NCBI RefSeq assembly: GCF_000400465.1
Contig: NW_008806276.1
Coordinates: 62,001-126,000, forward strand
Direction: 5' to 3'
DNA length: 64,000 bases
DNA from: Wallemia ichthyophaga EXF-994
Taxonomy: Eukaryota > Basidiomycota > Wallemiomycetes > Wallemiales > Wallemiaceae
Part shown: positions 42,163-53,064 of the stretch, piece after piece
Layout of the letters: each line of letters begins with the position of its first letter
Numbering within the stretch: the first letter of the stretch is position 1
Program-made: the position numbers and the translations under genes
Notes under the pieces: model-generated
What the model was told of the DNA's origin: nothing
The model's input: the letters and a program-made list of their open reading frames with translations, nothing else
Database searches by the model: none

Positions 42163-44605
42163 CTAGTAAGCCAATGTAGAGTTGTCTCTGCGCCAGTAAC
42201 GGTGACCAGCTATAGCTTGCGCGTAAGCACCTGCGAAAGTGGCGGCGTCGTAAGCACCGTGTGTTAATTTCTCAAGCAAACCAGTGTCTTGGTTTGTGAG
42301 GTTAGGCGCGACGACAACGCCATCTTGTACTGAGAAGCTCTTGCTATCTTCGATCTTGTTCGTGATTGGGATGAGCTTGGATGCCCATTCAGCGCTGCTG
42401 CCTACAACAGCCAGCGGCTTGTAGTGTGCATAAGCTTCAATGCACCAGTGCTTTGGTCTGCCCATTTGCAAAGTCTTCTGGTATGTATCGTTGCCGTCTA
42501 AGAAAATCAAGCTGTCGAAGTATGTTGATCTGGCTAACTCAAATGTGAATTGAGTGTCGAGCTGCTCGCCGTTCTTGCCATAAGTTGGTCCCTTTCTTGT
42601 TCCGATCACTGCTACAATATTACCTAAAGAAGAAAAGGCTTTCTGAACAGCGACTGCTTGTTGATAGTCGAAGCCATCTGGTGCAATCATCGCAATCAAT
42701 CTTCCCTCAGCCTTGAATGTGTTGTTCTTGGAGAGCATACTGATTGGATTGGAGCCGTCAGTCTTTCTGCCATGGTTCTTCTTTACTGGCTGACCGACGT
42801 CAATGCCGAAGTTGCTGGCGATACTCTTGGCGAGGTCATAATCAATGTGCTTGAAACGCTCCATCATACGCTCTTGAACACCTCTGTCATCACATCTACC
42901 AATTTCGAAAGCTGCCGTGTTAACGTAGTTGTTCTTTTCGACGTCAGATAATGAATTGTAGTGGAGAGTGGCTTGATCATAATATTCGAAGAACTTAGGG
43001 CCCAGATTTCTCTCACGTACACCTCCAACCTTGTATGGTGGATGGTGGAGACCACCCTGAGCAACAGATGCCGGACCAGGGTTGTTGTTGAATCTGTTAG
43101 GATAGTAGTTTGGTCCACTAGGGATAACTTTGCTTGATGAACCGTCTCTGAGAGTGTTCATAAATGGACACGCCTGAGGAATTGGCTGATTGATCGGTAT
43201 TTGGGAAAAGTTAATGCCACCAAGTCTAGAAATCTGTGTGTCGAAGTAACTGAAGTTACGGACTTGAAGCATTGGGTCATCCGAGTAATCCTGTTAAGTG
43301 TCAACATTTTTCAGGAAATGTCTTCCAAAACCTACGATGCCTGGTACAATGTTGTTGGTACAGAAAGCCACTTGTTCGTTCTCCGCAAACTGATCTGTGA
43401 CTGTTCTGTTCAACGTCATTGTTCCTACCCATTTAATTGGCACTTCCTCTTCAGGGATTATTTTTGTGCAGTCAAGCAAGTCAAATGAGAATTTGTCTTC
43501 GTCCTCCTCAGGAACGAGCTGTACACCAAACTCGTACTTGGGGTAGATGCCCGCGTCAATGAACATATAGAGATCGCGGCGGAGGAAATCAGGGTCCTGG
43601 CCGCCGAGCTTGAGAGCCTCATCCCAGCACAATGAGTGGTGTCCAAGATGAGGCTTCCAGTGGAACTTTACGAAAGTGCGCTTGCCTTCCTTATTGACAA
43701 AGACAAAGGTGTTTACACCAAATCCTTGAATCATACGGTAAGAGCGGGGAATCGTCGCATCGGATAACGCCCAGGAAGCCATGTGCTGATATTGTGTGAG
43801 TATATCTCGATAAAATCTTCTTAACTCACAGTAGACTCTTCGCTGAGGGAAATAAAGTCCCAAAAGTTGTCATGTGCCGTCTGTGCTTGCGGAATGCCAG
43901 TACGAGGTTCAGGTTTAGCAGCGTGGATTAGGTCAGGAAACTTCATACCATCTTGTACCTGTTGGTTTGTAAGTAAACAATCTCAAAACGTGGTTTAAAC
44001 TTCCGAAAAACGGTGCAAGTGAGTTACCGACAACATCCCAATTTCCTTCTTCTGTGTAAAAGCGGCTCGCGAAACCTCTTACTTCCCTTGCTGTCTCAGC
44101 TGCACCGGAGCTTCCGAGAACGGTTGAAAAGCGCACGAACATAGGAGTTTCACTTTCTGTGTCATTAAGGACCTTAGCGTGCGTAACATCTTCCAAGCTG
44201 GTGTGCAATTTGAAGAATCCATGTGCAGCGTCACCGCGGGCATGAACGACACGCTCTGAGATGACGTCAGTCAGAAAAACCAAATGCTCGGAACGCACCT
44301 GGGATTCTCTCGTGGTCAAAGTGCGAGACCTTATCGCGCATGATAGGATCGCTGAGAAGGTAAGGGCCTCTGCGGCCGGCCTTCATGCCGACTTCAACAT
44401 TATCAGCCTTGGCGCCGAAGGTGGTGCGGTGGAAGGCATCTCCCTCCGTAGGGATGTCCCTGGTGGCGGTGGCGAGTTGCTCGGCCTTCGAGTTTGCGTT
44501 GACGGGTTTGTCGGAATCGTATACGGACCTGCAGGAAAGTTATTAGATAGGGCGATACGTTTGCACATTACCCACATTATTATTCGTAGTTGGAGAAGAA
44601 GTCAT
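42163..44605 (-). CDS. Large-subunit heme catalase
   Basis: Six exons on the minus strand as read: 44605-44559, 44528-44299, 44255-44005, 43958-43830, 43785-43336, 43290-42163; about 744 aa. Catalase breaks H2O2 to water and O2. Seen: [20 protein letters not shown] (catalytic His), [91 protein letters not shown] (heme-ligand Tyr), IPINQP, and a C-terminal flavodoxin-like domain ([16 protein letters not shown]) that marks the large-subunit clade. Two joints are unsure: the first intron would be only 30 nt, and between [13 protein letters not shown] and VQDGMKF the reading frame fits an intron (44004-43959) that begins GGAAGT rather than GT. No peroxisomal tail (ends STLAY). Confidence 0.88.
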
Positions 44606-45247
44606 GACAAATCGGCGAAATTTATTGGTGCAAGAAATCATGACGTCAACTGGGTGCGATGAGTGATCAGCAAGTCGCTTTGAGGGGCGTGGAGGTGGAA
44701 AGCGTATACAGCATGTCTAGCGTGCTCAGTAAGTCGCAGTCTTGCACGCCACTCGCATCTGTGGCAATCCGTTCGCTGGAACATTTAGCCGGTTTATCCA
44801 GATTAACCAATTTCAGGCAGAACAGAAAATCAGCCAGATTTTTATCGATATGTGCTTGTTTGCTCTACGCACTACATTAATAGGTGCAAACAGACCTAGC
44901 ATCTCCTCTCACAAAACAAATGGAGAATTTTCTCATGGTAATGAACGTCAGATTGTACTCTAAGTGATGTGAGAGGTTTGGGTGGTGAATGGATTGCGGG
45001 CTTTTTTGGCCTTAGTCACTATGCCACGCAAATCTCCAATCTGAAGCTACCCGCTCGCCCAAACGTTTAGCCAGTTTAACCAGATTACCCAGATTCAGGC
45101 AGATCAGAAAAACAGCGAGATTTATAAGCATTCTTGATTACTAAAATCGTATAGCACATTAAAATAACGCAAGTAGCCCTGATATCTCTTCACATCAAGT
45201 ACGCGCAATTTTTTCATACAGCTGTAAATATCAAATTACACGTCTAT
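44606..45247. repeat. Intergenic with a diverged direct repeat
   Basis: Two stretches, about 44765-44850 and 45040-45125, are related (CGTTCGCTGG..ACATTTAGCC against CCGCTCGCCC..ACGTTTAGCC, both followed by CCAGATTAAC/ACC, TTCAGGCAGA and CAGA..CAG.GAGAT-type blocks). Spacing is about 275 bp. No coding frame is shared. Otherwise nothing is seen here. Confidence 0.55.
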
Positions 45248-47182
45248 TTAGCCTACTTTAGCTTTCTTAGTGTGAGTAATGTCTGTGCGATCCTGCAAAT
45301 GCTCCTGCGAGCGCTTATCTCCTACATTCTTGCGCTCGTCTCCTGTATTTTCGTGCTTGTCTTCCACTTTTTCATCTTTCTCCCCTTGCTTCTCAATCTT
45401 GTCACCCCTTGCCGGCCTTGCCAATGGACCCCAGTTCGCCGGGTTGGCCTGATACCGTCTGATTTTCTCCTTGGAGTTGAACAGATCGACGACTTTCTGG
45501 TTATGGGTGAGATCAGCGTCGATGCTGTGAGTGTATCAGAGCAGATCACGCGCAAAAGCTCACCCTACCGCGGCTCCTTGGTGAGCAAGTGTCTTGTAGG
45601 CGAGCCCTCCTTGACGTTTTCCAGCTTGACGGGATGGGACAGCATCCACTTGCGCATCATGTCATGCACGGCGCTAACAGGTGCATCTGTCTTGATGGAC
45701 CCGGGGAGGGCGTGCGAGCGTGAGACGGCGTACCCCGCGTTAACGAGGCCGGACCTGTAAGGGGGTGAGACAATCAGTCCTTTCTAGCAAACCAAAATGT
45801 ACCCAACAGTCACCATAGAGGGCGCCGTCAGCTTCATAGCGCTCGCGACGCTGTCTGTGGTGAAGTAGAACGGCTCGTCGAGCTCGTCGTGCGCTGTGCT
45901 CACCATCCCCTTCATACGCGTAGCCGTACCGTAGGTGCCCTCCTGCGCCTGCGTGACGTGCTGCAAGAGGCGCTGCGTAAAGGCTTTGTTGTGCAGCTTG
46001 TCGATCCACATGGGGCCGTTAGTGTGACAGTGCGCGTGACACTCGCTGCATCGCCCACTCGCATCCACACCCGAGCCTACACCCACGCTCTGCGCTGCCT
46101 GGAACTTGCTCGAGACATTTCCCTTCCCGCTCACTTTCTCCACTACCCTCCCAAAAGGCTGGATGGTGTGCGCGCGGCAGAAAGAGCAAACATGCACACT
46201 CCCCGTTTTACTAAACGCCTTTTTGGTCTCGGCAGAGCCGTCGTGGATGCGCACCCACATGCGCACATAAAAGTCGATGGAGAGCGACATCATGGGCTCG
46301 ATGTAGCGCCCGTACCGCGATGCCGACTGGGAGATGGAGTTGAGGATGAGACGGAGTGCCTGCGAGTGTGTGAGTGTGAGTTTGAGTGAGCATCCCACCA
46401 CCATGCGCCTCACTCACCGCCTCGTGGGTGTACTCGGCGCGTACAGGCGTGCCGCCGTAGTTGGAGAAACACTTCTCCGGGTAGTTGGTGCCGGCCATGA
46501 CGGCAGTGTCGGTGCAGGTGATGCAGAGAAGACCCCCACTGCTAAGCGACTGCACAGCTGCATCAATGAACGGGGCTGCTGTACCGTATGGATCCAGGTC
46601 AATGACGTCGAATTGCGCCTTGCTGCGGTGCTGGTACATGAGCGCACTCGCATCGCCTTCCGTCACGTTTACCCGCCCTTGTAGCTGGTTGTACGCGACG
46701 TTTTGGCGGATGGCAGCGACGGCGTCGGGAGAAAAGTCGTTAGCGTAGATGCGGTTGGCGTTGGGGATCTCTTTGGCGTATCGGATGGCTCGCAAGCCGG
46801 TAGCTGAGAGAGCGTCGAGAATGCTGAAATTGTGCACCCAGTCTGGGTTTTCGATAGGCTCTCTCCGCTTTCCGGTGCTGTTACCGGTACTGTTACGGTT
46901 GCTGTTCTTCTCCAGCCTCTGCTTGAACTTGGCAGACTTCTCGTCGCGAACGATCTCGGACCAAACTTTGATAGCGGCTACAGACAGGTCCCTATTAAAC
47001 TCCTGTATGGGATTAATGAATGCCTTGTTGTCGCTCTTCTCGGTAATTGGGATCAGTATTTGGGCTGTATTTTCGCTTGTGAGTTTGTGATTTTCAGGAA
47101 GAGCGGGTTGAGTGGGAGTTGTGGACATTATACGGGCTTTACTGATAGACCTATTTACACAGCAGCTGCTCCTACTCAGCAT
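45248..47182 (-). CDS. TRM1: tRNA (guanine26-N2)-dimethyltransferase Trm1
   Basis: Four exons on the minus strand: 47182-46418, 46359-45803, 45754-45569, 45524-45248 (introns 58, 48 and 44 nt), 594 aa. Trm1 makes m2,2G26 in tRNA using SAM. Seen: AFINPIQEFNRDLSVAAIKVW, SILDALSATGLRAIRYA (SAM motif), YANDFSPDAVAAIRQNV, FDVIDLDPYGTAAPFID (catalytic DPYG), LLCITCTDTAVMAG, VHVCSFC and CSECHAHCH zinc-type cysteines, MWIDKLHNKAF, ELDEPFYFTTD, LVNAGYAVSRSHALPGS, and NPANWGPLARPAR near the end. Two in-frame starts: MLSRSSCCVNRSISKARIM (a mitochondrial-leader-like N-terminus) and MSTTPT at 47128, matching the dual mitochondrial/nuclear targeting known in yeast. Confidence 0.93.
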
Positions 47183-47247
47183 GCACTACTTGGTAGCGAG
47201 AAGACAACGAGGACACGATAGAAACTAAAAAAATCAACAAATCTATT

Positions 47248-48295
47248 CTAATACAACCCTTCCAAGTAATCCGCGCTCTTCTTTGTGCCAGCGAATGGTC
47301 TTTCTTGTACTTTTTCGTTTGGTTTGGGGTTAGGTGTGAGGTATGGTGCGATAACGTCGTCAAATGAGGGCAATTGCTCTTTCTTCTTCTCCACACCCTT
47401 CTTAGCAGCTCCCTTAGACAAGCCAGCTGTGATTATGCTACGGATCGAAACATAGTCGAGTGGCTTGTCATCTTTGCTATCTTTCTTACCATCCTTCTTC
47501 TCAGACAGGCCTTCAAATGGCTTGAATTCAGCAGCTTCCTTGGCCTGCTTGTCGGCAACCTGCTTCATTGAGCCGCGTGGGTTGTCAATCTTACCCAAAT
47601 GAGACAGAATATCACCACGCGTAAGCATACCGTGTCTGCCGGTGCCCTGGATAGCGCTTGGGTCTGATATACCATTGTCGATCAAGAGACGTGAGACAGA
47701 AGGGAATAATGGTTTGGTGGATTCTACGTGGGTGTCTTTAGGTGTAGGTTCGGGTGTGCTTTGTGCCGGTTCTGGGGTTGGTTGTGGTGTTGAGTCTTGC
47801 TTTGCACCTTCTGACTCTCCCTGAGAACTTTTTGCACTCTCTGCCACGGCGTCCGCGGCTGAGATATCATCGCCTTCCTCACCGAGCACAGCGATCGGAG
47901 CACCAACAGGAATACCTTTTGCGCCGTCGTTGAGAATGATCTTTGCGAGAACCCCGTCATCCTGGGCTTCGACGTCGATGGTGGCCTTATCAGTTTCGAT
48001 TTCCAACAAAACGTCGCCTGCGCTGAATTTGTCGCCTGCTTTAATCTTCCAACCAGCGATACCACCTTCAGTCATAGTAGGAGACATACTGAGAAATGCT
48101 GTTAAATTGGCATATAGACTATAGTTGCTTCCTCACGCTGGAAAATCGAATTTGTTGAGTACATTCGTACATCTAGTAGTGCTTAGTGACCGAGTGAGCG
48201 TGGCTTGGGAAACGTGCTTAGAAATATCAAATTGATTAGTATTACCACTTACTGCCCCTCCTCAGCGCCATTCTCGTCATTGGAATCATAATCAT
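47248..48295 (-). CDS. PDX1: Pyruvate dehydrogenase complex protein X (E3-binding protein)
   Basis: Three exons on the minus strand: 48295-48253, 48203-48137, 48088-47248 (introns 49 and 48 nt), 316 aa. Pdx1 anchors dihydrolipoamide dehydrogenase (E3) to the E2 core of the mitochondrial pyruvate dehydrogenase complex. The leader reads MTRMALRRG...TLTRSLSTT and joins to FPAMSPTMTEGGIAGW only after splicing. The lipoyl domain has ETDKATID with its Lys; the E3-binding domain is PSVSRLLIDNGISDPSAIQG and TGRHGMLTRGDILSHLG. The C-terminal part lacks the E2 catalytic HxxxD motif, and the length is right for protein X rather than E2. Same strand as TRM1, 65 bp upstream of it. Confidence 0.88.
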
Positions 48296-48461
48296 CGTCA
48301 GAGTGTAAGATGCAAGAAGGTTATCTGGGACTTTATTGAAAATTAGTATATTTCATATTTAAATAGTAGATATTATTACAGTTAATACCTTCAAACCCCT
48401 TCAACACCCCGTCAAGACAAGAAAATACATGGTATGAAACTTATTATAGAAATGCTCTTAT

Positions 48462-49480
48462 CTAATTAAGGTACTTCCTGATAATATCAACTACGTTTAA
48501 TGCACGCTTGAGAAAGTTTCCTGGACGCGTTCTATCTGGCTCATCAGAAAAACCTTTGACATCATTATGATCTATCTCGCAGATAAGTTCCTTCGTGAGC
48601 CAGAAAGGAACACTGCGATACTCGTATGGCTTTTGGAGAAACACTCTTGCTCCTCCAACTGGCAGATGGACCTTTCTACAACAGACATGGCTATACTAGC
48701 CCTGTATACTGACTTTGTGCACTTTAATTCACGCCAATATCCCTAAACAATCTTGTCATTGTGATTGGAATGCTTTTGTAGATGTCAATCATATCTTCTC
48801 TCGTCTGAAATTTATCAACAAGCTCCGAGGAAAAAAAGTAATCACCCACCAGTGAGATTAGCGAGATGTCTATTTTTTCAGTAGGTCTGATCCCAAGGAG
48901 TCTCGGCTCATCTAAAACATACGGACAAACGCCGAGCTTTTCGACAATCGCGTACAACATCTTCTTAATACTCATTTTCCTTCTCGCGCTGTTCCTCATC
49001 GAGAATCCCGAAATCCTCTCTTGTCAATTCTTCGCGTGTACTTCTCACTATTTTCCACTTGCACATCTCGATTGCGAGCTCCAAATGCATCGAATCCTTC
49101 ATCCCACAATAGACTTTCTAGTCGATTGACGAGAACCGGAATGACTGCAGCTGATCGATTGCGGATTTTGAAAATGAATTCTTTCTTTGATCAATACTCG
49201 CGACAATTGGTGGCTTTGAGAAAGTCTTTCAACGTAAACAGTAAATCTGCATTCCCATTAGACGCGTAGATGTAATAATCATTGGATGCTATAACGACGA
49301 CGGGCTTTGTAGTATCTACGTTGAGTCTTGTAACATCACGGCGCAGGCTATTGCGATGCCATCTGGCCGTTGGTGCGTCGGCCGGAAAATTGGACTTTAG
49401 TGTGCGAGTTATCCTCAGTCATATTGCCTAGAGTGGGGTTTTGATGGTCAGCTGATTGGGTTGGAATGTGGGGTGTGAGG
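48462..49480 (-). pseudogene. Tandem family member 1, decayed
   Basis: Member of the array at 48.4-53 kb. Recognisable on the minus strand: WHRNSLRRDVTRL, VVVIASNDYYIYASNG, LLFTLKDFLKAT, a stop in CREY-stop-SKKEF, IVEKLGVCPYVLDEPRLLG, DISLISL, a GTGGGT intron, a stop after FRDIGVN, and a detached C-terminus GNFLKRALNVVDIIRKYLN. Two stops make it a pseudogene. Close in sequence to member 3. Confidence 0.6.
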
Positions 49481-49671
49481 ATGTAAGAAATCGAGAGAAA
49501 AAATAATCTGGACGAGTGAGTAGTTGGTCAGGAAAGCGGTTATCAATTAAGCTCCCATGACTATCATCCTTCCTTAGAACTCCTCAGAAGAGATAGAAAT
49601 ATTAAATCATAAATCCAAGACAAATACAAGAAAAAGCAAGGTATAAAGCTTCAAACTGGATATACTCTCAT

Positions 49672-50808
49672 TTAGCTCAATTTCTTCCTAATATTCTCCA
49701 CCACGTTCACAGTTCGCTTCAGAAAAGTACCAGGATAGCAGTCACTGGGGTAGTAATTGTCTGGCTTCTCAGAGATACCATTCACGTCGTGATGCGCATG
49801 CTTGCAGTAGAACTCCCTCGACATCGCAATTGGGATTTGTTCTTCTTTGGATAACATCGGAGGAAACGCCGTCGTCTGTCGGACTGGCTGCTCTGCTTTT
49901 CCACCACAAACATAGCAAATACTGGTTGCACATTTAGACTGAATGCTCTTCGCATTCACACCCATCCCCTCAAACACCGCACTAATACTGATTGGATGAG
50001 ATCTGGGGAAATTTGGAAGATTTTCTTCGTCCTGTTTTCGTAAAGTAAGTAAGAGTCACTAAGGTTAGTCTTACCCACAAGCAATAGGCATAAAGAGATA
50101 TTCGGATACTCTGTATACCTAAACCCGAATGGTCTTAGTTCGTCTAAAACAATCGTACAATCACGACCAAATTTTTCGATGATTGTACGCACTATTTTCC
50201 TCATCATTGCATCCTCTTTCCTGTTTTGCTCATTTTCCAGAGCCAACACCTCCTTTTCCATCAATTCCTCACGTGCACCGTCCGGCAAATAATGTGATCT
50301 GGGACTCCAGAAGGAAGTATTCTTTTCTTTTTCATATAGTGATAGTGCTAAGGAGGTGTCTAGCCACTCGAGTCTATGATCAGGAAGTAAAAGCTTCTTT
50401 TTCTCGCAGTAATCGTGGCGTTCTGTTGCCTCATCAAAGTCTTCCAACGTGAAGAGTAGGGAGTCGTTACCATCAGATGCGTATATTTCCTTATCGTTAG
50501 ATGCTATCATGAGTATATGCCTTGTATTGTCAATTTTGAGTTTCATCACTTCGTCTTTCAAATCATCATTAAGCTTCCTGGCTGACTGTAGGTTGACTGT
50601 ATCTGGGAGAATGTAGATGAATTTGAAATCTGAATTCAAGGCTTTGAATCTGAGGAGCGGCATTGGGCTGAAAGATAATGGCTGTCAAGTGATGAGAAAT
50701 ACAAGTGAGACAATCAGGAGTTACACATGACTTTGAATAAACTGATGAGAATCTGGCTCCTTGGGAGAAAACATGTAGCAACAAAGACAGCAGAATCAAC
50801 AAATTCAT
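49672..50808 (-). CDS. Unrecognised secreted protein, tandem family member 2 (apparently intact)
   Basis: Three exons on the minus strand: 50808-50725, 50681-50079, 50031-49672 (introns 43 and 47 nt, donors GTAACT and GTGGGT), 348 aa. Signal peptide MNLLILLSLLLHVFSQG. The mature protein is acidic and helical: IYILPDTVN, ARKLNDDLKDEVMKL, ILMIASNDKEIYASDG, LLFTLEDFDEATERHDYC, KIVRTIIEKFG, TIVLDELRPFGFRYTEYPN, FPRSHPISISAVFEGMGV, two Cys pairs (CATSICYVCGG), HHDVNG and the end LKRTVNVVENIRKKLS. No known domain was recognised. It is the only member of the four with an open frame throughout. Extracellular location is inferred from the signal peptide. Confidence 0.6.
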
Positions 50809-50879
50809 CACATTAATTATTATATTACTCACACATCAAACATTTTCAGGAGTGTGAAAATTTCAATTCATATTTGTAA

Positions 50880-52071
50880 GACAAAATGCAAGGAATGAAG
50901 CTTGGTGCGGGATACAAATATTCTTGTTTCAGGTGGCTCTTAATTTTATCCATTACATTGACTGCGCGCCTGAAATAGGTACGCGGGAGGGGTCTGACTG
51001 GTTCATCAGAGATGCAGTCGACATCGTAATGGTCTTTCTGGCAGTAGACCTCCTTGGTAAGCCAGAGTGATAATCTCTGTGCTCGATTGATTTTAGGTGA
51101 AAGTATCTTACTGGTTACGCTGGTGTTTTGACCTTCTCAGCATACACGTGGCAGAGACTAGCAGCAGCTAAGGAAATGGTGCAATTTATCTCGACGCCCA
51201 TATCCTGGAACACACCCTTATTGTGATAGGAGGGGTTTTGGATACGTCTCGAAGATCTTCTGTCTGTTTGAGAACGTCAACAGTACATTGTACTAGAGGA
51301 CGCCTGCCACGTTTGATAGGAAGAATATGTTGAGATATTCAGTAGTCCTCCTACGGAATGGTCTCAGCTCATCTAAAATGATCATGCAAGGGCCAAGCTT
51401 GTCAACAATTTCGTCCGCTATTTTCCTTACCTCTACCTTTTTCTTATGGACCTGCTCCCTCTCAAGAATTAAAGCCTCGTCCTTCGTTATTTCGCCGCGC
51501 ACACTACTCACAATTTCGCCTTGCCAACTTGAAGTGCAAGAGCTGAAATTCTCTTGTCTCTTTTCCTGACATTCTTCTATAAACTGATGAGATGGAAAGG
51601 GGAAACAATCTAGCTTGTCGAGTGTGGATTTCGATAATAAGAACTCCTTTTTTCTATAATATTCCGGACGACCAGTAGCTTTGTCAAAGTCCTTCAACGT
51701 AAACAATAACTTTATATTCCCATTAGACGCGTAGATTTCATAATCATTGGATGCTATAGCGACGACGGGCTTTGTGCTGTCTACTTTGAGTCTTGTAACA
51801 TCACGGCGCAGGTTTTTGCGATGCCATCTGGCCGTTGGTGCGTCGCCGGCTCAGGATTGAAATACAACACTGCGTGGGAATTTTGGGGAACATTGGAATA
51901 GAGGTGGAGGTGGTTGACTGATAGGGCCGAATGTGGGGTGTGGGGGAGGCTTAAGAAATTAGTAAAATAATGGAAGTAGATTGAAGATGTTTCAACAGTA
52001 AAATAAATACATTTCAAACACTGTAGCAGCAAAAGGATAGCAAGTCGAGTAAGCAAATTAGAGGAAATCAT
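50880..52071 (-). pseudogene. Tandem family member 3, probably decayed
   Basis: Signal-like start MISSNLLTRLAILLLLQCL at 52071, then WHRKNLRRDVTRLKVDSTK, VVAIASNDYEIYASNG, LLFTLKDFDKATGRPEYY, KKEFLLSKSTLDKLD, KIADEIVDKLGPCMIILDE, RPFRRRTTEYLNIFFLSN, a GTGGCA intron, then TEDLRDVSKTPP followed by a 1-nt frame change before VFQDMGVEINCTIS, and a C-terminus RRAVNVMDKIK. The frame change near 51215 argues for decay, though an unseen intron could repair it. Confidence 0.5.
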
Positions 52072-53064
52072 TTATAATATTCTCAGTAACCACGAAAGTG
52101 CGGTGAAAGTATGTTCCGCTGGTACCACAGAATATTTCCCACTTTCTAAGGACAGCGAGTGAGTGAATGTTGCTGCAGTGGAGGTCATTGTAACATCGAT
52201 TCTCTTCGCTAGCAAAACACAGTGGCACTTGCACTCTATTCCCGCGCATGGGACAGAAACTAGCTGATGCTCTGGTATCACTCGTCTTCACCTCGACACC
52301 CTTCTCCATGAGGGCATCTTTGATAGTATAAGATGGGATCTGGCTTGAGTTAGTGGGGTTGCTTTATTAGCTATTGAAATACCTCTTTTAACACCAACAC
52401 ATCGAGATACCCATCTAAGCGAACACCAAACTCACATTGAACATCAAAAACAACAACACCCCTGCCAAACACACTGTCAATTTCGTCTGCCAACTTCCTA
52501 AACTCCTTTTTCTCCTTGTCCGTCTGTTCAACTTCAAGGAGATTGATAAAAGGCTGTGCGAGGTCGTGTTTGGTTCTTTCATCACAACAAGCCGCCAGGC
52601 TTCATTTTGTGACTGCAGATCAGCGTGCTGATCATTTGCGTGAAAATTGCGCGGGGATTTGCTGTATGAGTCGAGGCATGCGAGCGTGTAGTCGCAGAGT
52701 TGTAGCTTCTTGTTTGATCGGAAGCATTTGCGATCTACTGCCTCATCGAACTCTGTAATAGTGATTCTAGGCGAGATATTGCCGCTTATGGCAAAGAACG
52801 AGACTTTGCACGTGTTAATTATTGCGCATAGGGCAGCGCCGTCCAGCTTTAGATTTAGCTCTTCAATGTGTGCCTTTTTTCATCGGCAAGCTCTGCTGCT
52901 TGGATCTTTTTGCCGGCGTGGGGGTTCCAGATAGAGAAATACTACATTGTGGTTGTGTAGTTCTACAAATGAAGAGATTTTTGCGGACATTGCGTGTGTT
53001 GCTGATCTGTGTGGAAATTCGGGACGATCGTGGGAGAGCGAGTGGCTTCAAAGTTTGCAGCTGA
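52058..53064 (-). pseudogene. Tandem family member 4, divergent, probably decayed
   Basis: Start-like MSAKISSFVELHNHNVVFLY at 52990; then HIEELNLKLDGAALC, CKVSFFAISGN, EFDEAVDRKCFRSNKKLQLC, LACLDSYSKS, DERTKHDLAQPFINLLEVEQ, RKLADEIDSVFG, VVVFDVQCEFGVRLDGYLD and the end TFVVTENIINDFL. The pieces line up with member 2 but need at least two frame changes (near 52895 and 52580). Its last codons overlap the start codon of member 3 by 14 nt on the same strand. Confidence 0.45.
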
